Below the pieces are notes generated by a model, which was not told the DNA's origin, made no database searches, and was given only the letters and a program-made list of their open reading frames with translations. The position numbers and the translations under genes are program-made. This document shows positions 17,063-24,778 of a stretch of 64,000 nucleotides of DNA, one piece after another. Position 1 is the stretch's first letter, and each line of letters starts with the position of its first letter. Location: the NCBI GenBank assembly GCA_030263805.2, contig CP136010.1, positions 4,169,001-4,233,000 of the forward strand, written 5' to 3'. The DNA comes from Pseudomonas sp. FeN3W (GTDB lineage Bacteria; Pseudomonadota; Gammaproteobacteria; Pseudomonadales; Pseudomonadaceae).

Positions 17063-18292
17063 TCAGTTGGTCGGTGCGCCCTTGGCGATCCAGTCGCCGA
17101 GCAGGTCACGCTCGTCCTGGGTCATCTGGGTGATGTTGCCCAGCGGCATGATCTGGCTGGCGACGGTCTGCGCATGGATCTTCGCGGCCTGCTGGCGGAT
17201 CTGCTCGGGGGTGTCGAACATCACCCCTGCCGGTGCGCTGGAGAACATCGGGCTGCTCGGGTTGGCCGAGTGACAGACGGTGCAGCGCTGCTCGATCACT
17301 TCATTGATCTGGCTGAAGCGCGGCGCGTCGGCATGTGCCTGGGCAGCGGCGCTGGCCTGCTCGGGCGTGGTCGCGGCGAGGTTCGGTGCACTGCTCGGGC
17401 GGTTCGGCGAGGTGACGAAAGCCAGGCAGATCATGCCCACCGCCGCGGCCGGCAGGGCCCAGGCGAAGCGGTTACTGTCGTGGCGGGTGTTGAAGTAGTG
17501 ACGGGCCAGTACCGACAACGCACCGAGGGCGGCGAGGATCAGCCAGTTGTACTGGCTGCCATAGGTGCTCGGGAAGTGGTTGCTGATCATGATGAACAGC
17601 ACCGGCAGGGTGAAGTAGTTGTTGTGCCGCGAGCGCAGCAGGCCCTTGGCCGGCAGTACCGGATCGGGCGTGCGGTTCTGCTCGATGGCGGTGACCAGTG
17701 CGCGCTGGGCCGGCATGATGATGCGGAACACGTTGCCGACCATGATGGTGCCGATCAGCGCGCCGGTGTGGATGTAGGCCGCGCGACCGCTGAAGACCTG
17801 CGAATAGCCCCAGCAGGCGGCGATCACCAGCACGAACAGCACCAGGCCGAGCAGCGCGGGGGTCTTGCCCAGTGGCGAATCGCACAGCAGGTCGTAGACG
17901 AACCAGCCGACGATCAGCGAGCCGAAGCCGATCGCCACTGCGGTGGCGGGCGCCAGGTCGCTGCCCGGTGCGATCAGGTACAGGCCGGGGTTGAGGTAGT
18001 AGACCACCAGCAGCAGGGCCACGCCCGACAGCCAGGTGGTGTAGGCCTCCCACTTGAACCAGTGCAGGTTCTCCGGCATCTGCGGTGGGGCGAGCTTGTA
18101 TTTCTCCAGGTGGTAGATACCGCCACCGTGGATGGCCCAGAGGTCACCCGACAGCCCTTCGCGCGGGTTGCTGCGGTTGAGGTTGTTCTCCAGCCAGACG
18201 AAATAGAAGGAGGCACCGATCCAGGCGATGCCGACGATCATGTGTATCCAGCGAATTCCCAGGTTCAGCCATTCGGTCAGATGTGCGTCCAC
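17063..18292 (-). CDS. puuD: Membrane-bound urate hydroxylase with cytochrome c domain
   Basis: 409-aa PuuD-type urate oxidase, oxidising urate to 5-hydroxyisourate and passing electrons to a cytochrome rather than to O2 with H2O2 release. About eight membrane segments occupy residues ~10-310 (IRWIHMIVGIAWIGASFYFV with conserved His). A periplasmic cytochrome c domain follows, with heme motif CTVCH near residue 343 and a probable axial Met in QIMPLGNITQM. It is the last gene of the puuE-uraD-alc-allA-puuD run and is followed by a clear terminator. No other uricase (Uox, HpxO, HpyO) is visible, so this is the island's urate-oxidising enzyme. Confidence 0.94.
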   Translation of the reverse strand: MDAHLTEWLNLGIRWIHMIVGIAWIGASFYFVWLENNLNRSNPREGLSGDLWAIHGGGIYHLEKYKLAPPQMPENLHWFKWEAYTTWLSGVALLLVVYYLNPGLYLIAPGSDLAPATAVAIGFGSLIVGWFVYDLLCDSPLGKTPALLGLVLFVLVIAACWGYSQVFSGRAAYIHTGALIGTIMVGNVFRIIMPAQRALVTAIEQNRTPDPVLPAKGLLRSRHNNYFTLPVLFIMISNHFPSTYGSQYNWLILAALGALSVLARHYFNTRHDSNRFAWALPAAAVGMICLAFVTSPNRPSSAPNLAATTPEQASAAAQAHADAPRFSQINEVIEQRCTVCHSANPSSPMFSSAPAGVMFDTPEQIRQQAAKIHAQTVASQIMPLGNITQMTQDERDLLGDWIAKGAPTN

Positions 18293-18375
18293 GTTGATTA
18301 CCTCTTGTACGGCGGCTGCAGCTGCCGTCCTTTCTTCTTATGGGTATCGATCCGAGTCACCGCGCGCGGTTGGGC

Positions 18376-18888
18376 TCAGCGCGAAACCTGTTGGGGGTCG
18401 AGGAGGAGTTGCTGATCCTCCGTGAAGAAGTACTCGTCGCAGTTGTTGCCAGAACCGCTGCGATCGACCACCAGGAATTCATCCCGCTTTTCGATCGTCA
18501 GCACCGGGTGGTGCCAGACGCCGCGGTGGTAATTGACGCCCTGCCTGCCGTTGCTGCGGAAGGCGCGGACGTGGCCCGGTACAGGTGCATCGCCAAGTGG
18601 CGCGACCACGACCAGAAAGGGGTGGCCGAGCAGCGGCACGAAGGCCTGGCTGCCCAGCGGATGGCGCTCCAGCATGCGGATGGCCAGCGGCATCTCCAGC
18701 GCCTCGGCGGCGAAGATGCTGATGATCGCCCTGTCCTCGGGTTCGGCCGTCTCGACCGTGGCCAGCTTGTGATAGCGGCGGGTCGAGCCGTTGTTGATCA
18801 TGAAGAATTCGCTGCCTTCGGTCTCGATGACGTCGCCGAAGGGGGCGAAGGCTTCCTTGGTCAGTGGCTCGATGGTCAGGGTGCGCAT
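18376..18888 (-). CDS. allA: Ureidoglycolate lyase
   Basis: 170-aa cupin-fold enzyme cleaving S-ureidoglycolate to glyoxylate and urea. It begins MRTLTIEPLTKEAFAPFGDVIE, as family members do, and contains GVNYHRGVWHHPVL with the His-rich active-site strand. The glyoxylate product feeds gcl at the left of the window. Urea would need urease, which is not in this window. It lies 84 bp upstream of puuD, and a 104-bp inverted-repeat element separates it from alc. Confidence 0.95.
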   Translation of the reverse strand: MRTLTIEPLTKEAFAPFGDVIETEGSEFFMINNGSTRRYHKLATVETAEPEDRAIISIFAAEALEMPLAIRMLERHPLGSQAFVPLLGHPFLVVVAPLGDAPVPGHVRAFRSNGRQGVNYHRGVWHHPVLTIEKRDEFLVVDRSGSGNNCDEYFFTEDQQLLLDPQQVSR

Positions 18889-18938
18889 GGTTTGCTCGTT
18901 CAGTTAGTGGATGCTTTTCATTGTTCGCTGGGGGCCGC

Positions 18939-19042
18939 CCCCTCACTCCGGCCCTCTCCCCAAAGGGGAGAGGGGGCACAAGGTTGAGCCCTGCGCCGCG
19001 CCAGTTCCCTCTCCCTTCTGGGGAGAGGGTTAGGGTGAGGGG
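18939..19042. repeat. CCCTCTCCC inverted-repeat element between alc and allA
   Basis: A 104-bp element whose ends CCCCTCACTCCGGCCCTCTC and GAGAGGGTTAGGGTGAGGGG are imperfect inverted repeats. Two inner hairpins of CTCTCCCC/GGGGAGAG type are also present. Similar dispersed sequences are common in many proteobacterial genomes. Here it interrupts an otherwise compact operon and may create a partial terminator or mRNA processing site. Confidence 0.8.
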
Positions 19043-19057
19043 ATCCGATCCCGCTCC

Positions 19058-20053
19058 TTACTTCGCCACCTTGCCGAACAAGCGCAGCCGGCTGACGCCG
19101 CCGTCCGGGAAGATGTTCAGGCGCACGTGGGTCACCGGGCCGAGCTTGGCGATCTGCTCGACGAACTCGTGCTCGGCGTGCATGGAGAGCTTCTGGCTCG
19201 GCAGCAGTTCACGCCAGAACAGACTCTGGGTCTCGATCTGGCTGTCGGTGCCGCCCTTCACGTAGGCGGCCTGGATGGTGCAGCTGTCCGGGTAGTTGCC
19301 CTTGAAGTGCAGGGTATCGACGACGATGCGCTCGATCTCGCCCGGGTGGCCGAGGGCGACGATCACCCAGTCGTTGCCTGGCGTGCGGCGGCGCGCGGTT
19401 TCCCAGCCGTCGCCCATGTTCTCGCCACGGTTGGGGTTGAGGATGTTGCTCATGCGCCCGAAGTGCTCGTCGGAGCAGGCCAGCGCGCGGCCGCCGTTGA
19501 GGGCGGCGGCGAGGTCGATCTGCTCGTTGTCGCCGACGCTGCTCCAGTCGCGGTACGGAATGCCGTGCACGCGCAGGCGGGCGACACCGCCGTCCGGGTA
19601 GATGTTGAAGCGCAGGTGGCTGACCGGCTTGTCGAAGGCGATCTCGTGGTAGTGATGGCTGTTGCCCTTGAGCTCGACGGCCGGCAGGACTTCGGTCCAG
19701 ACGGTGTCGTCGTTCGGGTCGCCTTCGGCGACGAAGCAGGCTTCCAGCGAGGCCGACGGCGGGAAGTTGCCGGTGAAGTGGCTGGTGTCGATGTCCACGC
19801 CCTTGATCCAGCCGGGCACGCCGAGGCGGATCACCGCATGGTCGTAGCCTTCGAAGCGCTTGCGGCGCGACTCCCAGCCGTCCATCCACTTGCCGTTGTC
19901 ATCGAACACGCCCTCCTTCCATACGGCCGGCGTCGGCTGGAACAGCCGGTTGACGTCGGCGAACCAGTCGTCGGTGACGGAAATGGCGCGGGTGCCCAGG
20001 CGGGCGTCGGCCAGGTTGACGTATTTCTCGAAGGGTACGGCGTAAGCTTTCAT
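19058..20053 (-). CDS. alc: Allantoicase
   Basis: 331-aa allantoate amidinohydrolase-type enzyme hydrolysing allantoate to S-ureidoglycolate and urea. The protein shows the internal duplication typical of allantoicase. HFTGNFPPSASLEACFV and HLRFNIYPDGGVARLRVHG in the first half are echoed by HFKGNYPDSCTIQAAYV and HVRLNIFPDGGVSRLRLFG in the second. The start MKAYAVPFEKYV matches the family; longer frames to 20362 are antisense-type extensions into uraD. It lies 79 bp after uraD on the same strand. Confidence 0.96.
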   Translation of the reverse strand: MKAYAVPFEKYVNLADARLGTRAISVTDDWFADVNRLFQPTPAVWKEGVFDDNGKWMDGWESRRKRFEGYDHAVIRLGVPGWIKGVDIDTSHFTGNFPPSASLEACFVAEGDPNDDTVWTEVLPAVELKGNSHHYHEIAFDKPVSHLRFNIYPDGGVARLRVHGIPYRDWSSVGDNEQIDLAAALNGGRALACSDEHFGRMSNILNPNRGENMGDGWETARRRTPGNDWVIVALGHPGEIERIVVDTLHFKGNYPDSCTIQAAYVKGGTDSQIETQSLFWRELLPSQKLSMHAEHEFVEQIAKLGPVTHVRLNIFPDGGVSRLRLFGKVAK

Positions 20054-20132
20054 CGCGATCTGCCTTGAATTGAGTGGAGCGGTTTCTGCCTTTATTGCCT
20101 GTGTTGCGGTGTTGCCTGTTTTCCCGTTCCGG

Positions 20133-20648
20133 CTACATGGTCTGCAGGCGGAACAGGGCAATCTTGTTGATTTCCGCCAGAGCCCGGGCGAATTCCTGTT
20201 CCGGGCTGTTGTGGATGCGTTCTTCGAACGCGGCGAGAATCTGGTGCCGGTTGCTGCCCTTGACCGCCATGATGAAGGGGAAGCCGAACTTCGCCTTGTA
20301 GGCGTCATTGAGTTCGGTGAAGCGGGCGAACTCCTGCGGTGTGCACTCATGGATGCCGGCACCGGCCTGCTCGGAGGTGCTCGATGCGGTCAGCTCGCCG
20401 CGGATGGCGGCCTTGCCGGCGAGATCCGGGTGGGCGTTGACCAGCGCCAGCTGGGTCTCATGGTCGGCGGCGAGCATGGCCTGGGACAGGCGGCTGTGCA
20501 GCACTTCCACGTAGTCCAGCGTGTCGTCGACGCCGGCGCCATAGACCGTCTCGGCGACCCAGGGCGAATGCTCGTAGACATCGGCGAAGGCGGCGACGAA
20601 GGCGTCGCGGTCGAGGGTCGAGGGCTTGATCGTCTTGAACGGGGTCAT
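20133..20648 (-). CDS. uraD: OHCU decarboxylase
   Basis: 171-aa 2-oxo-4-hydroxy-4-carboxy-5-ureidoimidazoline decarboxylase, giving S-allantoin from the product of hydroxyisourate hydrolase. Family motifs include the NAHPDLAGKAA segment and the FGFPFIMAVKG motif, with the active-site His and Glu region between them (STSEQAGAG). Its ATG overlaps the stop codon of puuE (ATGA), so the two are translationally coupled. This is the standalone UraD form, not a PuuE or HIUase fusion. Confidence 0.95.
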   Translation of the reverse strand: MTPFKTIKPSTLDRDAFVAAFADVYEHSPWVAETVYGAGVDDTLDYVEVLHSRLSQAMLAADHETQLALVNAHPDLAGKAAIRGELTASSTSEQAGAGIHECTPQEFARFTELNDAYKAKFGFPFIMAVKGSNRHQILAAFEERIHNSPEQEFARALAEINKIALFRLQTM

Positions 20649-21577
20649 CAGCTGCGCTCCGCGGTCATGGGGTGGGTGGCGTGCCAGTGGCGGGCGATGT
20701 CGACGCGGCGGGCGAACCAGACCTTTTCATGACCCTTCACGTAGTCGATGAAACGGGCCAGCGCGGCCAGGCGCGCCGGGCGGCCGAGCAGCCGGCAGTG
20801 CATGCCGATCGAGAGCATCTTCGGCGCGCCTTCGCAGCCCTCGGCGTAGAGCACGTCGAAGGCATCCTTCAGGTAACTGTAGAAATCGTCGCCGGTGTTG
20901 AAGCCTTGCACCTGGGTGAAGCGCATGTCGTTGGTGTCCAGCGTGTAGGGGATCACCAGGTGCGGCTTGACCGGCGCCGAGTCGGGGTCCCAGTAGGGCA
21001 GGTCGTCATCGTAGGTGTCGGAGTCGTAGAGGAAGCCGCCTTCCTCGCGCACCAGGCGCCGGGTGTTGGCGCTGGTGCGGCCGGTGTACCAGCCCAGCGG
21101 GCGCTCGCCGGTCAGCTCGGTGAGGATGCGGATGGCCTCGAACATGTGCTCGCGCTCCTGGGCCTCGTCCATGTACTGGTAGTCGATCCAGCGATAACCG
21201 TGGCTGCAGATCTCGTGGCCGTCGGCAACCATCGCCTTGATGACCTCGGGGTGGCGCTGCGCGGCCATGGCCACGGCGAACACCGTCAGCGGAATCTCGT
21301 GCTGCTTGAACAGCTTGAGCAGGCGCCAGACGCCGGCGCGGCTGCCGTATTCGTAGAGCGATTCCATGCTCATGTTGCGCACGCCCTGCAGTGGCTGCGC
21401 GGCGACCATCTCGGAGAGAAAGGCTTCGGATTCCTTGTCGCCATGCAGTACGCAGCGCTCGCCGCCTTCCTCGTAGTTCAGCACGAAGGACAGGGCGATG
21501 CGGGCCTCGCCCGGCCACTGCGGGTGGGGCGGGTTGTTGGCGTAACCGATCAAGTCGCGTGGGTAGTCGGCGCTCAC
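20648..21577 (-). CDS. puuE: Allantoinase PuuE (polysaccharide-deacetylase type)
   Basis: 309-aa allantoinase of the polysaccharide deacetylase superfamily, hydrolysing allantoin to allantoate. This is distinct from amidohydrolase-type AllB. Motifs include NYEEGGERCVLHGD near the N-terminus, HEICSHGYRWIDYQYM with His ligands, and the terminal MHCRLLGRPARL. The start is a GTG at 21577 (SADYPRDLIGYANN) after AGGAAG; the frame continues to 21637 but that would start inside the promoter. It is the first gene of the puuE-uraD-alc-allA-puuD operon. A promoter with TTTACA and TATACA boxes 17 bp apart is overlapped by a TTGTATACAA palindrome. Confidence 0.94.
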   Translation of the reverse strand: MSADYPRDLIGYANNPPHPQWPGEARIALSFVLNYEEGGERCVLHGDKESEAFLSEMVAAQPLQGVRNMSMESLYEYGSRAGVWRLLKLFKQHEIPLTVFAVAMAAQRHPEVIKAMVADGHEICSHGYRWIDYQYMDEAQEREHMFEAIRILTELTGERPLGWYTGRTSANTRRLVREEGGFLYDSDTYDDDLPYWDPDSAPVKPHLVIPYTLDTNDMRFTQVQGFNTGDDFYSYLKDAFDVLYAEGCEGAPKMLSIGMHCRLLGRPARLAALARFIDYVKGHEKVWFARRVDIARHWHATHPMTAERS

Positions 21578-21627
21578 TGGGCTGCTTCCTGTATGGCGGG
21601 TCGTGATGTAACGACCGGATGGCCAGA

Positions 21628-21657
21628 TTGTATACAAATTGAATGGCGGCTTGTAAA
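21628..21657 (-). promoter_or_regulatory. puuE promoter with overlapping TTGTATACAA operator
   Basis: On the minus strand a -35-like TTTACA (21652-21657) and a -10-like TATACA (21629-21634) are 17 bp apart. The perfect palindrome TTGTATACAA at 21628-21637 covers the -10 box, the position expected for a repressor site. Confidence 0.7.
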
Positions 21658-21765
21658 TAGCTTTTTTCCGAATGCCTTCTGCTCAATGCTGCCGCCAAAG
21701 GCTCGGCTAAGGTTCGCGCCGACAGGCGGTGCCTGCAGAGAGCGGGCCAACAGCGGATTTTTATA

Positions 21766-21775
21766 TTGTGTACAA
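21766..21775. promoter_or_regulatory. TTGTGTACAA operator-like site upstream of hydroxyisourate hydrolase
   Basis: A copy of the TTGTRTACAA motif in the divergent puuE/uraH region. It lies about 20 bp upstream of a plausible plus-strand promoter, TTGAGT (21794-21799) and TATGCT (21817-21822) with 17-bp spacing. Confidence 0.65.
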
Positions 21776-21793
21776 AAATATATTCAAATTGTC

Positions 21794-21822
21794 TTGAGTG
21801 TGTCGATCGTGCTGGCTATGCT
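21794..21822 (+). promoter_or_regulatory. Predicted sigma70-type promoter for uraH
   Basis: TTGAGT and TATGCT boxes separated by 17 bp, 35 bp before the GTG start of the hydrolase gene. A box-match prediction only. Confidence 0.45.
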
Positions 21823-21857
21823 CGGGTCAGTTTCCATTCAACAGAGCGGAGGTGCCC

Positions 21858-22211
21858 GTGGGCCGTTTGACCACACACGTACTCGATGCCGCCCACGGTT
21901 GTCCGGGCAGCGGTATCAAGGTGGAACTGCATCGCGTCGAGGATCAGGGCCTGACCCTGATCGCCACGCGTGAAACCAACGCTGATGGCCGTTGCGACAG
22001 CCCGTTGCTGGAAAGCGCGGACTACCGGTCCGGGGTCTACCAGCTGCATTTCCACGCCGGCGACTACTACCGCGGTCGCGGTGTGCAGCTGGGGGCGCCG
22101 GCATTTCTCGACGAGGTGGTGCTGCGGTTCGGGATCGATGCCGCGCAGGATCACTACCACGTGCCGTTGCTGATTTCGCCGTACAGCTATTCGACCTATC
22201 GGGGTAGCTGA
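21858..22211 (+). CDS. uraH: 5-Hydroxyisourate hydrolase
   Basis: 117-aa transthyretin-like enzyme converting 5-hydroxyisourate to OHCU. The protein starts from GTG (GRLTTHVLDAAHGCPG) with GGAGGTG just upstream. It ends in the diagnostic C-terminal YRGS tetrapeptide, with the catalytic HVLD His near residue 7. The gene is divergent from puuE across a 280-bp region containing two TTGTRTACAA sites, which supports coordinated regulation of PuuD, UraH and UraD steps. No signal peptide is visible, so it is cytoplasmic. Confidence 0.95.
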   Translation: MGRLTTHVLDAAHGCPGSGIKVELHRVEDQGLTLIATRETNADGRCDSPLLESADYRSGVYQLHFHAGDYYRGRGVQLGAPAFLDEVVLRFGIDAAQDHYHVPLLISPYSYSTYRGS

Positions 22212-22252
22212 GGCGGTTCTCGTTCAGTGCTGACTCTTATGGAGTCCCTTTT

Positions 22253-22276
22253 ACCCGCCGTAATGGCGGGTTTTTT
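22253..22276 (+). terminator. Rho-independent terminator after uraH
   Basis: Stem ACCCGCC/GGCGGGT with loop GTAAT followed by TTTTTT, 42 bp after the uraH stop codon. Confidence 0.9.
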
Positions 22277-22361
22277 ATGGGTTGAGTCTGGTCGGCGTGC
22301 GTGGTTATGCGCGGTACAGGTGCGCAGAGCAAGGCGTATCGCCCCGCATCACGCTGTGAGT

Positions 22362-22388
22362 CGGTGCCAGCGGTGCCAGCGGTGCCAG
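22362..22388. repeat. Three copies of a 9-bp repeat
   Basis: CGGTGCCAG is repeated three times in tandem just after the end of the LysE-family gene. No function is suggested by the sequence. Confidence 0.8.
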
Positions 22389-22393
22389 CCAAG

Positions 22394-23020
22394 TCACCGG
22401 CTTAGCAAGGACGCCGCCCCCGCGCCTCCAAACAGTGCCGCACTGGTCCGGTTGAACCACACGTGCCCCCTCCCGGTGCGCAGATACCGCGCCGCGCTTT
22501 GCGCCCCCAGCCCATAGGCGAGCTTGCAGCAGAGGTCGAGCACCGACCAGGTCAGGATCATCACCAGCAACTGCGGTAGCAACGGCTGCTCCGCGCTGAG
22601 GAACTGTGGCAGGAAGGCGGCGAAGAAGAGAATGTCCTTGGGGTTGCTGCCACCCAGAATGAACGCCCGGCCGAACAGACGACTGAAGCGCGGAGCGAGG
22701 GCCGGGATTGCGATCTCGCGCGCTGCCGGCGCCTGACGCGCCTCCTGCCAGCTCTGCCAGGCCAGATAGAACAGGTATAGCGCACCGATCAGCTTGAGTG
22801 TGCTGAACAGCCTTTCCGAGGCCATCAGGATGGCGCCAAGGCCCAGCGCCGAGGCGCTGAGCAGAAGGATCGAGGCGGTCACCCCGCCGAGGAACGCCGG
22901 CCACGAGCGGCGCACCCCATAGTTCAGGCTGTTGCTGATCATCAATAGCGACAGCGGGCCGGGGATCAGGATCACCACCAGCGCCGCACTCGCATACAAC
23001 AACCAGATTTCCAGACTCAT
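22394..23020 (-). CDS. LysE/RhtB family translocator
   Basis: 208-aa inner-membrane exporter with about six membrane segments. Typical LysE/RhtB features are the start MSLEIWLLYASAALVVILIPGP with the conserved PGP, and the FILGGSNPKDILFFAAFLPQF segment. The ATG at 23020 follows AGGAGG. Family members export amino acids such as homoserine, threonine or lysine; the substrate here is unknown. It follows the AzgA-like permease on the same strand, but a terminator lies between them, so it is probably separately expressed and not part of purine catabolism. Confidence 0.88.
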   Translation of the reverse strand: MSLEIWLLYASAALVVILIPGPLSLLMISNSLNYGVRRSWPAFLGGVTASILLLSASALGLGAILMASERLFSTLKLIGALYLFYLAWQSWQEARQAPAAREIAIPALAPRFSRLFGRAFILGGSNPKDILFFAAFLPQFLSAEQPLLPQLLVMILTWSVLDLCCKLAYGLGAQSAARYLRTGRGHVWFNRTSAALFGGAGAASLLSR

Positions 23021-23040
23021 CACATCCTCCTGACAAATGA

Positions 23041-23066
23041 AAAAGCCCCGCCGCGACGCGACGGGG
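23041..23066 (-). terminator. Rho-independent terminator after AzgA-like permease
   Basis: On the minus strand GCCCCGTCGC/GCGGCGGGGC (one mismatch) is followed by TTTTTC, just after the permease stop codon. Confidence 0.75.
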
Positions 23067-23084
23067 CGGCGATGCGCGCCTCGC

Positions 23085-24428
23085 TCAGAGGAACGCGAAT
23101 TTGGCGATGAATACCACGCACAGCACGTACAGGCTCAGGGACACCTTATCGCGCTGGCCAGTCAGCAGCTTTAGCGTGGCATAGGTGAGAAAGCCCAGGG
23201 CGATGCCGTTAGCGATGGAAAAGGTCAGCGGCATCATCACCACCGTGACGATCGCCGGGATGGTGTCGGTATGATCCTTCCAATCGATGTTGGCCAGGCC
23301 GCTCATCATCAGCATCGCCACGTAGATCAGCGCGCCGGCGGTGGCGTACGCCGGAATCATACCGGCCAGCGGCGCGAAGAACATGGCGATCAGGAACAGC
23401 ACGCCGACGGTAACCGCGGTCAGCCCGGTGCGGCCGCCGGCGGCGACGCCCGAGGCGCTTTCCACGTAGCTGGTCACCGGCGGGCAGCCGACGAAGGCGC
23501 CAACCACACTGGAACTGCTGTCGGCCTTCAGCGCACGGGAGAGGTTCTCGATCTTGCCGTCCTCGTTCACCAGGTTGGCGCGATGGGCGACGCCCATCAG
23601 GGTGCCGGCGGTGTCGAACATGTTCACGAAGAGAAACGCCAGGATCACGCTGACCATGGCCACGTTGAATGCGCCGGCGATGTCCATGGCCAGCCAGGTC
23701 GGCGCCAGGCTCGGCGGCATCGATACCAGGCCGTTGTACTCGACCAGTCCCAACGCCCAGCCGATACCGGTGACCGCCAGCATGCTCAGCAGGATCGCGC
23801 CGAACACGTTGCGGTGGCTGAGCACCGCGATCATCAGAAAGCACACCGCGGCGAGCAGGGCGGTGGGTTCGCCGAACGAACCCATGGTGAGCAGGGTGGC
23901 CGGGCTGTCGACGACGATGCCGGCGGTCTTCAGGCCGATCAGCCCGAGGAACAGGCCGACCCCGGCGCCCATGGCGAAGCGCAGGCTCATGGGGATGCTG
24001 TTGAGCAGCCATTCGCGGATGCGCGACAGGCTCATGATCATGAACAGCACGCCGGAGATGAACACGGCGCCCAAGGCGATCTGCCAGCTGTAGCCCATCT
24101 CGCCAACGACCGTGTAGGTGAAGAAGGCGTTCAGCCCCATGCCTGGCGCCAGGCCCACCGGCCAGTTGGCGTACAGGCCCATCAACAGGCAGCCGAGCGC
24201 CGCGCCGATGCAGGTGGCGACGAAGGCGGCGCCGTGGTCGATGCCGGCGTCGGCCATGATGTTGGGGTTGACGAAGATGATGTAGGCCATGGTGACGAAG
24301 GTCGTCAGGCCGGCGAGCAGTTCGGTACGGATGCTGGTGCGGTGTTCGCTGAGTTTGAACAGGCGGTCCAGCCAGCCGGGGGTACGTTGCAAGGGTGCTG
24401 CCTGGGGCTTGCGCTTGATGCTTTCCAC
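23085..24428 (-). CDS. AzgA-type purine permease (NCS2-related, guanine/hypoxanthine/adenine)
   Basis: 447-aa inner-membrane permease with ~12-14 segments. It matches the AzgA/PbuG/GhxP group: RTELLAGLTTFVTMAYIIFV, GLAPGMGLNAFFTYTVVGEMG, FLFVNMFDTAGTLMGVAHRA and PPVTSYVESASGVAAGGRTGL. I place the start at GTG 24428 (ESIKRKPQAAP) after GAGGAAA; the frame extends to 24470. Family members carry adenine, guanine or hypoxanthine, which suits an island with guaD and xdh. The upstream region carries a sigma70-like promoter with TTGTATACAA in its spacer and a RutR-box-like TTGACCGAAAGGTCAG just downstream. Confidence 0.9.
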   Translation of the reverse strand: MESIKRKPQAAPLQRTPGWLDRLFKLSEHRTSIRTELLAGLTTFVTMAYIIFVNPNIMADAGIDHGAAFVATCIGAALGCLLMGLYANWPVGLAPGMGLNAFFTYTVVGEMGYSWQIALGAVFISGVLFMIMSLSRIREWLLNSIPMSLRFAMGAGVGLFLGLIGLKTAGIVVDSPATLLTMGSFGEPTALLAAVCFLMIAVLSHRNVFGAILLSMLAVTGIGWALGLVEYNGLVSMPPSLAPTWLAMDIAGAFNVAMVSVILAFLFVNMFDTAGTLMGVAHRANLVNEDGKIENLSRALKADSSSSVVGAFVGCPPVTSYVESASGVAAGGRTGLTAVTVGVLFLIAMFFAPLAGMIPAYATAGALIYVAMLMMSGLANIDWKDHTDTIPAIVTVVMMPLTFSIANGIALGFLTYATLKLLTGQRDKVSLSLYVLCVVFIAKFAFL

Positions 24429-24515
24429 TGGGCTTTCCTCATCGTTCTTGTTGTCTATCACCCGGAGCACGACACTCCCGAGGGGCGGGTGATGGTGTGC
24501 CCTTCGTTCTGTTAG

Positions 24516-24531
24516 TTGACCGAAAGGTCAG
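24516..24531. promoter_or_regulatory. RutR-box-like palindrome TTGACCGAAAGGTCAG
   Basis: The imperfect palindrome is close to the E. coli RutR consensus TTGACCANNTGGTCAA. It lies 15 bp downstream of the predicted -10 box of the AzgA-like permease, over the expected transcription start. It shares its CTGAC...GGTCAA form with the xdhA site at 32104. Confidence 0.6.
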
Positions 24532-24545
24532 GAAGGGCTGTCCGG

Positions 24546-24573
24546 ATTATGCTTTTGTATACAAAAAATGCAA
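24546..24573 (-). promoter_or_regulatory. AzgA-like permease promoter with TTGTATACAA in the spacer
   Basis: On the minus strand TTGCAT (24568-24573) and CATAAT (24546-24551) are 16 bp apart. The perfect palindrome TTGTATACAA occupies 24555-24564 between them, a classic repressor position. Confidence 0.7.
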
Positions 24574-24666
24574 ACAATAATTCGCCCTCGCTTGTCGCGT
24601 CGGCTGGCTTGTGAGCTGAGGAGGGCGGATCGAGCTGCGGTTGGTGAAAAAATGGCGTGAAATTGA

Positions 24667-24676
24667 TTGTGCACAA
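24667..24676. promoter_or_regulatory. TTGTGCACAA operator-like site upstream of gntR-type gene
   Basis: A palindromic variant of the TTGTRTACAA motif, 102 bp before the ATG of the GntR regulator. It is consistent with autoregulation. The surrounding 350-bp gap (24429-24778) contains no gene. Confidence 0.55.
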
Positions 24677-24778
24677 GCGGAACGATGATTTTGCCCGTTT
24701 TATTTGCCCGACGACTGCCAGTGGAGCAGCTAACGCAGTAAAGTTCGGCCTTGCCGACACTTCAATTGCGAGCCATCG

